The notes under the pieces: model-generated
The model's database searches: none
Seen by the model: only the letters and a program-made list of their open reading frames with translations
What the model was told of the DNA's origin: nothing
Part shown: one piece after another, positions 1 through 10,455 of the stretch
How the letters are laid out: every line of letters starts with the position of its first letter
Numbering within the stretch: position 1 is the stretch's first letter
Source: Homalodisca vitripennis
Lineage: Eukaryota > Arthropoda > Insecta > Hemiptera > Cicadellidae
Reading direction: 5' to 3'
NCBI RefSeq assembly: GCF_021130785.1
Contig: NC_060215.1
Span: forward strand, 119,994,501 to 120,058,500
DNA length: 64,000 bases
Made by a program: the position numbers and the translations under genes

Positions 1-141
1 CGTTAATTTGATATCAAACTCGGCCTATGCTTACATTTAATATTTTCGTCCGACTCCTCACGGGCCGTCCCCCTGAAAAGATAAAATGTCCCCACTGGTC
101 TCAAAAACTAGGTTCTTAATACAAGTGGTGATGTACAAAAT

Positions 142-390
142 TTAATTTGTATAAGTGAAGCCATACAAAATTAGTGAAAGCGTTTCCATACTTTTTTTCC
201 ACCCTGTATATTTGTTCAGAGAAAATGTTTTCTTTGTGTTTATCTGTGGAATGAAGAAGACAGCGCCTGCACCTCTAATGTCTTTAGATCTATCAGTGTA
301 AACAACGTGATCCTTGTAGGTTATGTGTATACAGTTATTGAAAGCTTGTTTTAACATAATGGTATTTTGATCTTTTAATTTCCTGATCAT
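142..390 (-). pseudogene. LINE-A RNase H remnant
   Basis: An 82-codon open stretch contains VVYTDRSKD followed by GAGAVFF. This matches the first catalytic block of RNase H domains in LINEs (usually YTDGSK, then GAG). The Gly after the first catalytic Asp is replaced by Arg, and the rest of the domain is not recognisable in this frame. It lies downstream of the RT C-terminal remnant, as expected for a LINE ORF2. Confidence 0.65.
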
Positions 391-566
391 TTATAGTACT
401 CGTACTATTGCATCTTAATGTTGTTTCTCCCATTAACAAGGGCATGGTGAATTCCCAATGCTCTATTGTAGCTAGTTAGGGTTAACCACTTCCATAGTAT
501 TGAGTGCAGATATAAATAGTGGAATTTTCTTTTTCCGCCAGTAAGGGTTGATGTTGCACATCATAT

Positions 567-809
567 TCATATACATAATTTTTCATATGCTGGATGGTTT
601 GCTTCTGATACAATTTTGTGCACTAACCTTTCGGTTAAAATTTGGCGTTTTAAATTTAGAGGGAGTGAAGCTGTTTCCAATTGTAAGGCAAGTATTGGTG
701 AAGTTTTTTGTGCTCCGGTGAAGATTCTTAGTGCTTGATTTTGTATTGTATCTAGTTTATTTAGTATATTTTGTGGCAGGCGGCCAAACAAGTGACAAAA
801 ATATTCCAA
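567..809 (-). pseudogene. LINE-A RT C-terminal segment
   Basis: The frame reads LDTIQNQALRIFTGA, then TSPILALQLE and LPLNLKRQ. This is the characteristic segment between the RT thumb and RNase H in arthropod LINEs (family form: LDRVQNAALRLCTGA, then TTPIAALQ). It is open for 80 codons and not continuous with neighbouring blocks, so it is a fragment of a dead ORF2. Confidence 0.75.
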
Positions 810-983
810 TTTTGAACGAATCTACGCTCTGTATACTTGTAAGACTGTTTTTGGATGAGCCCCATTTCTCCAGCAGGAGATTATTTTTATATGTTCCGAT
901 CCTTTTGGCATTGTAATTTTAGGTTATTTATATGATGTTTGAATGTGAATTTGTTGTCAATTATAATGCCTAATAATCGTAGA

Positions 984-1204
984 TCATTTACAATTGGTAT
1001 TTCTTCTCCACCAAGGAAATATTGTCTGCTGATATCGATAGATTTTTGATTGTAAATATAATAATTTTAATTTTGATGCATTTAAATTGAACCTTATTTT
1101 CATAAATGTGCTCTCCATGATGTTGAGAGCATTCTGCATTTTATCATGCGCAATAGTAAAATTTTTGTTAAATGTATATAGAAGAACATCATCTGCATAT
1201 TGTA

Positions 1205-1255
<51 letters not shown>

Positions 1256-1276
1256 GGCAAATTGTTATTTATGTCA

Positions 1277-1277
<1 letters not shown>
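984..1277 (-). pseudogene. LINE-A RT catalytic block (YADD), split by a (TA)n tract
   Basis: The minus strand gives INNNLPYDV, then a (TA)n tract read as repeating Tyr-Ile, then [12 protein letters not shown], the RT catalytic YxDD block. In intact LINEs the two parts are separated by only a few residues, so the TA tract at 1208-1247 expanded inside the old coding sequence. After YADD the frame continues with a typical helix (MQNALNIM) and an N-A-S-K-L motif matching the usual N-x-x-K-T block. Confidence 0.75.
1208..1247. repeat. (TA)n microsatellite inside LINE-A RT
   Basis: A perfect TA run of about 20 units. It sits between RT motifs that should be nearly contiguous, so it arose after the element was inserted. 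Confidence 0.95.

Positions 1278-1278
<1 letters not shown>

Positions 1279-1338
<60 letters not shown>
1279..1338. repeat. (TA)n microsatellite abutting the pogo transposon
   Basis: A perfect TA run of 30 units. Its last TA (1337-1338) is also the target-site duplication of the transposon, which begins at 1339; the matching TA is at 4429-4430. Confidence 0.95.
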
Positions 1339-1341
<3 letters not shown>

Positions 1342-1363
1342 GAGACCGGGGCAAGTTGACGAC
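1339..1363 (+). repeat. pogo terminal inverted repeat, left
   Basis: Identical over 25 bp to the reverse complement of 4404-4428. It starts GGGGAGACC directly after a TA. Confidence 0.95.
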
Positions 1364-1526
1364 GTTAAGGAATACATATTTTTAATAAAATATTGTGATA
1401 AAAATAAAAGTCTTACGATACATAAGAGTTAAGTATAAGTCTTTACCTACATTTAATTTTTTTTTAATTATCATAATATCAATTTTTTGTTTGTAAATTT
1501 TAGTTCTTATGAAACAATGCAAAAAT

Positions 1527-1580
1527 GTCATCTTGCCCCACCCCCGGGGCAAGATGACTTTTGCATAGGGGCAAGATGAC
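1527..1580. promoter_or_regulatory. left subterminal motif cluster of the pogo element
   Basis: Three copies of the 13-mer GGGGCAAGATGAC: one inverted (1527-1539) and two direct (1546-1558 and 1568-1580). The first two form a palindrome. The motif differs from the TIR internal sequence (GGGGCAAGTTGAC) at one base. Repeated subterminal TIR-like motifs are known binding sites for the DNA-binding domain of pogo-like transposases; the role here is inferred. Confidence 0.6.
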
Positions 1581-1666
1581 GAATGTTATGGAGGTTTAAA
1601 TAAACACGCTACTTTGTAAAAGAAAAGGCTGCTAGTCATTTTTATTTATGTACAAAAACTGACAAA

Positions 1667-3797
1667 CTAGCAGTAGTCACAAACAAATTCCCCACCTTCG
1701 TAGCTTGTACAATTCTCGTGCCACCATTCACTGCACTTGGAACACTGGATCCACTCTTCAACTGGAGGATCGGAGTATTTTTCTTCACACCCAGGACATC
1801 TAACTTCACTGCCTTTTGAAGTAGAAGCTGTGTTCATACACCTAGGACGTTTTTTGTAGGGTCCAAACTTGAGTTTCTTTGAAACCTTTGAAGCTCGAAG
1901 CTCTTCTCTTTTCTTTTTTAAGCGCTCTTTTTCATCCTTCATTTCTTGCTTTACTTCCAAACACATTTTTACTGGCGTGCTTGTTATAATACTAGAACTT
2001 AACTTCTGAACTTTTCTTTTCTTATCCTTTGGTTTACCTTTAGGTAAAGGCTTAAAGTCGAAGACACTTGTATTCTTCTTTACCGGGATTGGGGCACAGT
2101 CTACTAGGCCTACTGTTTCTTGGCGTTCACTCAGCTCAATGGTTTCTTCTTCAGGTTCACCTGGAGTTTCTGTTGTATTTGATGTTGTTGATTGGATAGT
2201 AGGATTTTCATCTTCATTATAGCTAGGGTCTAGGCCTACATCCAGGTTCTGATCAGTTGTTTGTGATGCAGCAAAGTCATGTTCGTCGAATACAAGTGGA
2301 TTATAAGGTTCTATTCCTGTGGACCTGAACCCACTAACGGCATTGCCAACAGTTGCAGCCTTGAAATAAGCAATGGTCAAAAGCTCACCAATTTTAAAGT
2401 CACTGATGGTCTGTCCTGGATTATTGACCATGAAGTTGTCACAAGCTTGACTGTAAAAGGTTTTCAGCGAACCAAAGAATGAAACGTCCAAGGGCTGAAG
2501 ACGGTGTGTTGTATGAGGAGGAAATCCAACCATAACAATATGGTTATCTCTGCATAAGTTGATTGCCTCTAGGGTTATGTGGGTTCTGTGATTATCGACA
2601 AGTAGCAGGATAGGAGAATCAACTGTGGGTTTTGCATTGAGGATAAAGTGGTTCAAAAACTTTACGAACAACTCTCCGTTGCTCCAGCCATTATCGCTGC
2701 AGTGGCCCACACTACCTGGTGGAGCTCTTTCCATGAGTTCAGGTCGCATTCGCTTTCTGGCAAATACCAAAAAAGGGGGTAGGTAAGTTCCCGTAGCATT
2801 GATGCAACAAATAATAGTGACGTTCCTGCCTCTCTCCCCAGACACAACTTTAGAAACTCTTCTACTTCCTTTTGGTGAAATTACCTTAGGTAATTTATTG
2901 GGCACAGTAGATAGTCCTGATTCATCTGCATTGTAGATATTAGCAGCGGGAAAATTGTGTTTTTCTCGCACTTCCTTCAAAATGGAGAAAAATTTATCAA
3001 CACTAGGTTTGTTGAAACCCATTGCTCTTGCAACAGATGTTGCTTCTGGCTTACGCATACTAAAGTTGTGTTTTTTCATAAAGGTAGCCAGCCAATCCTC
3101 ACCAGCCATTTTAGTTTCTTTATTAAACGGATGAGAAATCCCTAAGTGTTCTGCGTATTCAAAAACGAGTTTTCTGCACTGCAACTTGGTCATTCCAAAA
3201 AACATTTGGTCCATTACCGTCAAATAGTTGTGTAAATCTTGGAGCTGCTCTTCATTGAATACTTCTCTATATCTTCCTCCATGGACAGGCATATCCTAAA
3301 AAAAAAACTTGTTTAAGGGGAGCAGGAAAGGTAAAAAATTTATATTTATTTTATTTCATTATTTTAAAGTTTGGTACTTTTTAAGGTTTGGAAAATGTAA
3401 ATAATAATCGTTGTAGGTTGCTTAGAAATGTTGTGATGAAGTAAATGAAAATGTTATGTGTATTTGCGTAAAAAGCTGGGGTACGGATTATAGTCTTGTC
3501 TTTGTAACGTGAGAAGTTGTTATACCAAAGTAAATTTTGTTTTAATATCAAAAACAAGGTGGTAAATAATTTAACTTAAAACAAGTTGTAAATATAAACG
3601 TGGTGCAAGGTGTAGGTGAAAATAGTTACCGAAACGTTCTTTTTCAGTCGGCGTCGAAGTGTTGCCTCTGGAACATTGTAAGTTCTCGCTGCTCCCAAGC
3701 AAGTCATTCTTCCCTCCTTGACCTCTGTGAAAGCAGTATCCATGTTGGTTTTTTCCCACTCTCCTCTAGAGGAAGTCTTTTTGTAGTTTCTCACCAT
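1667..3797 (-). CDS. pogo/Tigger-like transposase with C-terminal PHD-like finger (two exons)
   Basis: Exon 1 is 3797-3630 (ATG at 3797; 56 codons) and exon 2 is 3295-1667. The 334-bp intron has a GTAACT donor and an acceptor after a T-rich tract. Both junctions are phase 0, giving about 598 residues. Exon 1 encodes the pogo/Psq-type helix-turn-helix that binds TIRs (MVRNYKK, then a second helix NVPEATLRRRL). Exon 2 holds the DDE domain: first Asp in NADESG, second in LLVDNHRTH, third in QPLDV. A basic, Lys-rich tail ends in a Cys4-His-Cys3 finger of PHD type (CPGCEEKYSD, then CSKCSEWWHENC, then CDYC). No stop interrupts the spliced frame, so the protein may still be functional. The PHD-like end could contact histones; that role is inference. 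Confidence 0.88.
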
Positions 3798-4014
3798 CTC
3801 TGGAACCAAAGTAAAACTAAAAATCTGTACCCGCATATTAAATTAATAAAAATTCAATTCTAAAGTAAAATTGTTAAACAAAAGTGTAGATTAAATTTTT
3901 TTTAAATAAGTGGTTAAGTCTCACAGTGTCGTCAGTTATTAGTTTACTTAAATCAAAATTGTATGCATAACCATACTTCTTAAAAGTTTCAGCTTTGCAC
4001 CAGTAAAATTAACC

Positions 4015-4061
4015 GGGGCAAGATGACGAACACGCCATCTTGCCCCACGTCATCTTGCCCC
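4015..4061. promoter_or_regulatory. right subterminal motif cluster of the pogo element
   Basis: Three copies of the same 13-mer as at the left end: direct at 4015-4027, an inverted near match at 4034-4046 and inverted at 4049-4061. A further inverted variant (4390-4402) sits next to the right TIR. Confidence 0.6.
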
Positions 4062-4403
4062 GAGCGGCCGTAATAGAGTAGGTAAATTTTATTGGCATTA
4101 AGTTTAAGATAAATATAAACAAACATGGTATTTATGAGTAGCCTAATACATAAGGTAAATATAGGTAATATTGAAAATTAACATATCTTACCTGCGTATT
4201 CAATAAACCTTACGATGCAAAGGCCGAAAGTTACAAAAACGCACTCCAAAAACAACAAGCCGCTGTAACAACACACACAATGGCGAACTTGTCTTCACTG
4301 CCAGTTATTTCAGAGGCCATCCGTGTGGAGCGCTACTGACATTCGACCGGTGCTACTACCTAGCAACTAATTTGAGAAACTAACCATTCGTCGTCTTGCC
4401 CCG

Positions 4404-4428
4404 GTCGTCAACTTGCCCCGGTCTCCCC
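4404..4428 (-). repeat. pogo terminal inverted repeat, right
   Basis: Exact inverse of 1339-1363, followed by TA at 4429-4430. Confidence 0.95.
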
Positions 4429-5028
4429 TATACATAGAAAACAGTATTGGACTTAATACACTTCCTTGCGGTAGGCCTCTGCTGGAATTTCTAGATATAG
4501 TGTATTATGAATTACTTATTGTTAATACTCTGTCGGCTAGCCATTTGCTGCAATGTAAAATGAACTTAGCAGGAATACCAAAAATGTACATTTTATTGTA
4601 TAGTGTGGGGGGATGGACATGGTCATATGCATTAGCATTGTCTAGGGATGCAGCTATTACATTTTCGCTTTGTGATAACGCATTATGAACTTCTGACGAA
4701 AGGTGGTTAAATAATCCGAACATCCTCGTTTCTTTCTAAAACCGTATTGTGTAGATGGTATAATATTAAGTTTATTCACAAACAATTCTAACCTATTTCT
4801 TATCATAGTGTTCATAATTTTTATGAAGCAAGGGATCAATTAGATTGGCCTATATGATGTTTCATCACTTTTATCTTTCCCTTGTTTCAATATACCAATA
4901 ATTCTAAATTGTTTCCATGCAGAAGGAATGTTAGATTTTTCATTCCAAATATCATTATGTATTCTAAGTATCATTCTGCACCCATTTTCTGGGAGATGTC
5001 TTATCAGGCTGTAATTGATATTGTTCAT
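4429..5028 (-). pseudogene. LINE-A RT N-terminal and middle blocks
   Basis: From high to low coordinate the three minus frames give NNINYSLIRHLPENG, WKQFRIIGILKQGKDKSDE and SYRPI (RT fingers), then STQYGFRKKRGCSDY, then SLDNANAYDHV (an altered first catalytic block, normally LDxxxAYDxV), then RGLPQGSVLSPILFSMY at 4485-4433. The last motif is cut by the pogo insertion and resumes at about 1277. Several frame changes are needed to link the blocks. Confidence 0.8.
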
Positions 5029-5029
5029 T

Positions 5030-5547
5030 CCAGGTGATGTTGGAATGATGTGATATTAAAATAAAATTGGAATCATTATAATTCTTAAAAATTGAATTAC
5101 CCCTTCTGCCAGCTTTAGTACAATTCCAGAAAGGGTGATGCGCATTAAAGTCTCCGCCTATCAGAGTATATCCACTATCTTTAGAAAATAATTCGTTGTA
5201 CCAGAATGCTGGATTTATATGCCTATTGGTGCAATATATGTTATATTTTAATAGGAGAACTTAAATTGTTAATACTTATAGCTAACAATTGTAATACATG
5301 ATTGTTGTATTCTCTTATAACCTTAAAACTTATACTAATATGTACAATAAAGGCGACTCCTCCATACGAATCGTTCCTATATAGCCTGATTAGCTTATAG
5401 TTATCATCGGTTAGCTTATAATTTGCCTGTAACCAGGTTTATTGTATAAGACCTATATAAATTAAATTTCATTTTGTGTTAAGGTTTAATTACCTCTGGC
5501 CACTTTGACTTAAGTGACCGAGCATTCCACTGAATAATATTGAGCAT
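5030..5547 (-). pseudogene. LINE-A apurinic-type endonuclease remnant
   Basis: An ATG at 5547 begins MLNIIQWNARSLKSKW, the usual first residues of a LINE ORF2 endonuclease. Further blocks are YGGVAFIV (about 5360) and IGGDFNAHHPFWN (about 5165-5120), whose G-D-F-N block belongs to the catalytic site. Stops and frameshifts occur between blocks. Confidence 0.8.
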
Positions 5548-5559
5548 AATTTTATAGCT

Positions 5560-6110
5560 TAATTTTTATTTGTTTTAAGGTTTATTTTACCAGCCGGCTG
5601 TAACAGTCGATTATTGCCTCTATTGTTAGATTTAGTTATTGTTCCTACTGATTATTTACTGGTTTCAAGAGTGTATTTAAAACACTCTCTTATTATATCG
5701 TCAACTTATTTTATAATCTTTTCTTCCTGAATTCGGTTGAGCAACTCAACAACTTTGATGCGTAATAAATGTTTTCTTGTTCCCTATCATTTATCAGGGA
5801 CCGATCTGGTAATCAAAGTTTATCTTCTACACTTGGACTTGACTGACATGATTCTCTTTCTAGATTGCGTATGTTAGGGTTAGATTTATTTCTACTTATA
5901 TAAGTATGTTTTGGTTTATTGGCATATTTATCTCTATTATTAGGTCTATTACAATATATTTCTGGACTGATACTGGTTTTGTCAGCATTATCACATACCT
6001 GTGACAGAAGTGGAAGATATCTGCTATTATGACTAAATTGGTTTCGTATTTTTCTCAGTGTAGGAAAATAACTATGGTCATTTCTACTGACTTTTGTCAA
6101 TTGTGCATAA
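5560..6110 (-). pseudogene. probable LINE-A ORF1 C-terminal remnant
   Basis: This stretch lies upstream of the endonuclease start. One 95-codon open segment (6100-5813) encodes an Asn/Lys/Ser-rich polar protein with no motif I recognise. A second frame around 5730 gives LLNRIQEEKIINKL. The position suggests the end of ORF1, but no zinc knuckle is visible. Assignment is by context only. Confidence 0.35.
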
Positions 6111-6682
6111 GTTACTTGATTATGCCTACTCTTTGTATATTTAGTATGTTGGGATGATTAAGGGGTGATGTTTACTAGGTTCTTGGTAAGATTCTTTGTG
6201 TATGCTCATCCTCTCGAGAATACACTTTTGTCTTATATACTCTGGGAACTTTTTACTATTGCTAGCATGTACCCCATTATAATTAACTTATTTTCGTGCT
6301 ATATCGCACTCATTTGAATCATATCAAATCAAAATCATTTATTTATCATTGACGTTAACATATATCGAGAATGGTCAATATGTATAAATAACTAAATGCT
6401 AAAAATATTCTTGTAAAAGTTATTGTTATATTTGGTAAAACTACAAATTAAGAAATATATTAAAACACAGTACTACTGATATTGTTACGTGTAATGTTGG
6501 GTGGGGCACAAAAATTCAGAGAGTGAGTAAAATCAGTTTTTTTACAAGAAAGTCTTTTAGCTTGTTTTTGAAAGATGCAAGTAAAGTGCTGGCTTTTAAA
6601 TAATCTGGCAATCTACTATAAATTGTAGGTCCTAAATATTCTACTGATTTGCGGAATATATTATTGCTATGGTGGGGTAGTG

Positions 6683-7018
6683 TTAAACTATTTTTATTTC
6701 TGGTGGGATATATATGATTGTGGGTAGGAAAATCGGTAATGTGTTTAAAAGTGTAAATTGAACGGAATAAATATAAATGGAGGGGAGGGTTAGTATACGT
6801 TCTTGGTGAAACACTTGCCTACAACTCTCCAGGCCCCTCAACACAAACACTAAACGAATAGCCCTCTTTTGCAATTTGAATACTCTTTGTAACAGAGAAG
6901 ATGAAGCAGTTCCCCACGACATTATGCCATATGACATCGCAGAGGAAAAGTAACCATCATATACCATTTTCAGTGCACTACTTTTCAGGAAATTGGAAAG
7001 ACATCTTAAGGAAAACAA
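6683..7018 (-). pseudogene. LINE-B RT C-terminal segment
   Basis: Contains LKMVYDGYFSSAMSYGIMSWG, then RVFKLQKRAIRLVF. This is the well-known LINE segment after the RT thumb (family form: YHSYFHSHLSYGILLWG, then LQKRAIR). The frame ends in a degraded C-terminus, with 3' UTR beyond 6683. Confidence 0.85.
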
Positions 7019-7060
7019 TACAGTGTTGAGTTTAGAGCAAAGGGCCTCTAAATACTGACG

Positions 7061-7620
7061 TCAAGAAAAACCAGCATCTAGATGAACGCCCAAGAAACAT
7101 ACTGAATCAACCTCAATGATGTCAACCTCGTCTGAAGCAACAAAACCCTTAGAAACTATCTGAGATCTAAAGTGAAGAATGGATGTTTTGTTAACATTGA
7201 GGAATAAATTGTTGCAAATGAAGCAAGAGTTTAGTTTTTCGATTTTAGCGTTTAGTTGAAGATTTAACGCTATTGAACAGTCTGTCCGAACAATGACCGT
7301 GGTGTCATCAGCATATTGAGTGACGCGAGCTTCAGGGACACAAGAGCTTAAGTCGTTTACATACAAGGCAAAGAGAAGAGGTCCCAAGATAGAACCTTGA
7401 GGAACACCCGTGGAGACCGCAACGAAATCTGACTGTGCCGTACCAAAGGAGTTGGTAACCTGAACACTCTGGTAACGATTTGAAAGGTAGGACCCGAACC
7501 ACAGCAGGGGACAACCTCTGATGTCGTAGAGTTCAAGCTTATTAAAGAATTTCAGATGGTTAACTGTATCGAACGCTCTCGTGAGGTCGCAAAAACACCA
7601 GCTACGTGATTCTGATTGTT
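7061..7620 (-). pseudogene. LINE-B RT catalytic core
   Basis: In two overlapping frames this stretch gives CDLTRAFDTVNH (first catalytic Asp), VPQGSILGPLLFALYVNDL, QYADDTTVIV (catalytic Asp pair) and SVCFLGVHLDAGFS (the final RT block). All catalytic residues are visible although the reading frame is broken around 7400 and 7590. Confidence 0.88.
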
Positions 7621-7803
7621 AAAATGAGTAAATTCATATTTGGAAAATTGGGCAATAGCATCGGTGGTGGATTTAGATGGAACAAATCCAAATTAAGTGC
7701 CACTCAGAATGGAATTTCTGATTAGAAAGTCTGTTAGTCTAACATGAATGAGACGTCTGAAGACTTTGCTGATGGTTGGTAAAATTGATATGGGACGATA
7801 CTG

Positions 7804-8040
7804 TCAAGGCGAAGACCTACTGCCTTTCTTGAAAACCGGAATGACCTTAGATAGCTTCATATCCGACGGAAACTTCCCCTGAAGAACTGAGTTGTTGAAC
7901 AATTGAGTTAAAGAAGGGCTTAATGGTGAAGCAGTCCGACTAATTATTGAAGGACTCATTCCAAAAACGTCCGGTGTTGGACTGGTTTTCAAAGATGAAA
8001 TAGTATTGTACATTTCAAGGAGCGTTGTTGGGACTATGAA
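7804..8040 (-). pseudogene. LINE-B RT N-terminal fingers
   Basis: Encodes SSLKTSPTPDVFGMS, then LSPSLTQLFNNSVLQGKFP and KVIPVFKKGSR. This is the LINE RT entry motif (KSPGxDGIS, then GxFPxxWKxAxVxPIFKKG). The frame is open upstream to about 8030, where unrelated sequence begins. Confidence 0.85.
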
Positions 8041-8322
8041 GAAATAATAAAGAATGATTTATTTTCTCATTTTCTTACAGGCTACATACATACATCAGTT
8101 ACGTAAACGGTAAATTAAGATAATGGGGTTATAATTTCCTAAATCTTGCCAGGTCTGACTGCACCATTACAAAAGACTGGAAATAAAAAATTACTTCTTC
8201 AAAATACCTATAAACTAAATTTATAGTTAAAATATAACCTACATCGAAATGCGCTTAGGCCTATACTATACAATAAATGAGAAAATATAGGGCCTCCAAG
8301 GCTAAGCCTGTTTGGAGGTTCC
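8041..8322 (-). other. non-coding insertion between LINE-B endonuclease and RT
   Basis: About 280 bp without LINE coding potential separates two parts of ORF2 that should be adjacent. On the minus strand it has a short GGCC-containing inverted segment (near 8290-8325) and an AAATAAAT run near 8050. This resembles the 3' UTR of other LINEs in this window, for example 50380-50420. It may be a small truncated LINE or SINE insertion; no target duplication was identified. Confidence 0.35.
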
Positions 8323-9660
8323 TTAAAAACTTGATGGACAGTTGTTTATTTTGCAAGCGCTGTTAGTGCAACTATTTGATCCGTTTATGGTTCTAGCCAC
8401 TGGGGCAGTCATAAAAATTGTTAAACATTTCAGCGATTTGAGGTGGGTCAGAGAGTGCAGCTTCATCATTATCTTGTAGCTCCTGAATATGTAATTTTTA
8501 ACTGTTTGCTTTCCAGAGTTCTCAGACACTATGTTCCATACATCATTCAACATTCTTAATCTTATTCAGACGGCTTTCGATCTGAGATGTTTTCAGAGAT
8601 GAAATTAGTAACTTGTAGTTTCTCTTATTGACGTTATACAATATCCTACGCTGTTCAGAATGAAAGTCACGCTGCAGAATGTATAGGTCCTTGAGACGTT
8701 CTCTAGCCAAGAGAACTTCTCCTGTCAACCAACCAGGCCTTTGACGTTTTTTACGCTCGGATGTGACTAAAGAAAAGGCCTGGTTAAAGCGGGATGATAG
8801 TTGACTGAGGAATAACGAGTATTGGTCATTTATGTCCTCGTATAAGAAGATATTATCCCAATCAATTGAATCTAAAAGTTCATAAAGAACATTGATATTT
8901 CTATCTGAGAAAACTCGGTAAGGTGCAGAGTTCCACCCCTTAGATGTAATTGGCTGAGTTACGGCCGTAACAAGCTGTGCTTCGTGATCAGACAAACAGG
9001 AAGGGACCACTTCTGCTGTCACATGGTCAGGCTCGATGTTAGTTAAAATATTATCGATGCATGAACCTCCTGTTGGTGATGGGCGGGTCACTGATGAAAT
9101 CTGAGCTCTAATTGAAAAACTTTGAAAACTGTCAGTAAATATTAAAAACTGCCTATCATACTGCCTATCAAATTGAACATTGAAATCCCCACAGACAAAT
9201 ATCCTTAGATCAGGTTTATGTAGGATTCTAAGCGATTCCTCAAAACATTTCAAAAACAATGAAAAATCGCCCTGGGGGGATCTGTAAATGGGGATGATAG
9301 TGGTGTTTAATTCAAATTATGTGAATGGTGACGGATTCAAAATTCAGTTCTGAGTTCATGTGAAAGATAACCTGCTTTTCCACAACGGTATAAGAAAAAG
9401 AATCACTGACCAGAGCACATACTCCGCCCCTGACCCTGTCAGACCTGCAGAAGCCACCCGCCACCCAATAGCCCTGAACACTCAGCGCAGTAAAGTTGTT
9501 TTTAGATAGCCAGTACTCGGTTACACAAGCAATATCGACATTCCTACTGTGTAGCAGAGCTTCTAAAGGACCAGTTTTGTTGGAAATTGATTGAATGTTT
9601 TGGTGCAGAATCTTGATAGGCGGAGTTTGGTAGATTGACTCTATAAAAAAGAGTTGCTAG
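8323..9660 (-). pseudogene. LINE-B endonuclease and EN-RT linker
   Basis: From 9.65 kb down: IKILHQNIQSISNK, then DIACVTEYWLSKNN, then a GGVCALV block, one in-frame stop near 9317, then IFVCGDFNVQFD (9259 frame), CIDNILTN and LSDHEAQLV. These are the Asn/Glu, Gly-Asp-Phe-Asn and Ser-Asp-His catalytic blocks of an APE-type LINE endonuclease. An Arg/Lys-rich linker (about 8760-8560) and a shorter segment to 8323 connect to the RT. At least two frameshifts occur. Confidence 0.88.
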
Positions 9661-9900
9661 TATCCGAGAACATTGGTGAGGCCGGCGGACGAGCCATGGG
9701 GCCAGTTTTCTCCTTGTCAGAACAAGAAATGGTTGTGATTGTGGTATTATAGGGACTTGATGCAGAAGAAGACAGGTCAGACAGAGGATACGATGTGTCA
9801 GGTGAAGAGCCGGGAAAGGGACTGGGACTGGAGGCAGTTTGACAATTGTTTTGGTATGATATAACCTTTGATCCGGTTTGGCCACTCAATTGCTGCTCAG
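9661..9900 (-). pseudogene. LINE-B ORF1 tail: Pro/Ser-rich region
   Basis: Two minus frames are open here and encode Pro/Ser/Thr-rich sequence without motifs. By position this is the low-complexity end of ORF1 just before the endonuclease, comparable to the Pro/Glu/Thr-rich tail of LINE-C ORF1 (17200-17090). Confidence 0.45.
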
Positions 9901-10455
9901 GAAACAATGCATTGAGCCACTGAGATAATTTAACACCAAAACGCTCTTGCCTACTTTATTTAGATGCTTGCCACTCTTTGCAAATAGCCTACTGGCCAGG
10001 AAGTGATTTAAAGAACCGAGGGGTTTTAGATGTTACTGACAGAGAAATGTACATATTGTTGACACACTCTATTTCAAAGGTTTTTGCAGGATGCTGTCTC
10101 AGCAGTTGAGGTACTTCGGTAAGAACTATTTTACATGAAGAAGTATTAATTATATGTAACAAAATTCCCCTAACCTCTAACAATTATAACAATCTCATGT
10201 TCATTAAAAGCTTTTCTACAACTGCTTAGCTTCGAAAGAACAAATGCCATAGGGGTCCCTGGGTAACAATGTTCCAAAACCTCTGCATTTTTAAATGGGG
10301 TTCTAAAGTTTCTTTAAGATCCCTGGAGTTACTATCGCCATAAATATGAATTTTACACTTTGGTGTCAGTCCAGGCTCATTAGACAAAACAGCTTTGGCC
10401 CATGAGGTTCCGTTAGTATTACTGGTTGGCGATGCTTTGTTTAGTATTACTTTAC
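9901..10455 (-). pseudogene. LINE-B ORF1: SGNH/GDSL esterase-like domain
   Basis: The frame gives KIHIYGDSNSRDL (about 10345-10305), which fits SGNH block I (G-D-S). A second frame (10183-9989) gives IVLTEVPQLL and TPRFF. A third gives AKSGKHLNKVG (about 9990-9955), which aligns with block V, except that the Asp of the usual D-x-x-H is Ser here. No clear block III (GxND) was found. The three parts lie in different frames, so the domain is broken. SGNH esterase domains are established in ORF1 of some CR1-group LINEs; the substrate is unknown. Confidence 0.65.

Larger units (their letters stand above)
1339..4428 (-). mobile_element. pogo/Tigger-type DNA transposon, 3,090 bp, apparently complete
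   Basis: Both ends carry a 25-bp perfect terminal inverted repeat beginning GGGGAGACCGGGGCAAG (1339-1363 and 4404-4428). A TA dinucleotide flanks each side, the target preference of the Tc1/mariner/pogo superfamily. Between them lies one spliced transposase gene on the minus strand. A 13-bp motif (GGGGCAAGATGAC and close variants) recurs inside both ends and resembles the TIR sequence, so these may be subterminal transposase-binding sites. Intact ends, an intact frame and simple flanks point to a recent insertion into LINE-A. Confidence 0.93.
60..6110 (-). mobile_element. LINE-A: decayed non-LTR retrotransposon with RNase H, interrupted by a pogo transposon
   Basis: Read on the minus strand, degenerate parts appear in the standard order: a polar ORF1 remnant (about 5.6-6.1 kb), an endonuclease starting at 5547, RT blocks (5028-4429 and 1277-984), an RT C-terminal segment (809-567) and RNase H (390-142). 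Frameshifts and stops are frequent, so the copy is dead. It is split by the DNA transposon at 1339-4428: the RT block just beyond position 4429 continues, after the insertion, into the sequence at 1277. RNase H after the RT is typical of the I/LOA/R1-like groups rather than of CR1 or Jockey proper, but the clade is inferred from motifs only. Both outer boundaries are approximate. Confidence 0.85.

Noticed and set aside
1087..1377. Open frames of repeating Tyr-Ile on both strands
   Set aside because: They are translations of (TA)n tracts, not genes. The same applies at 27437-27694.
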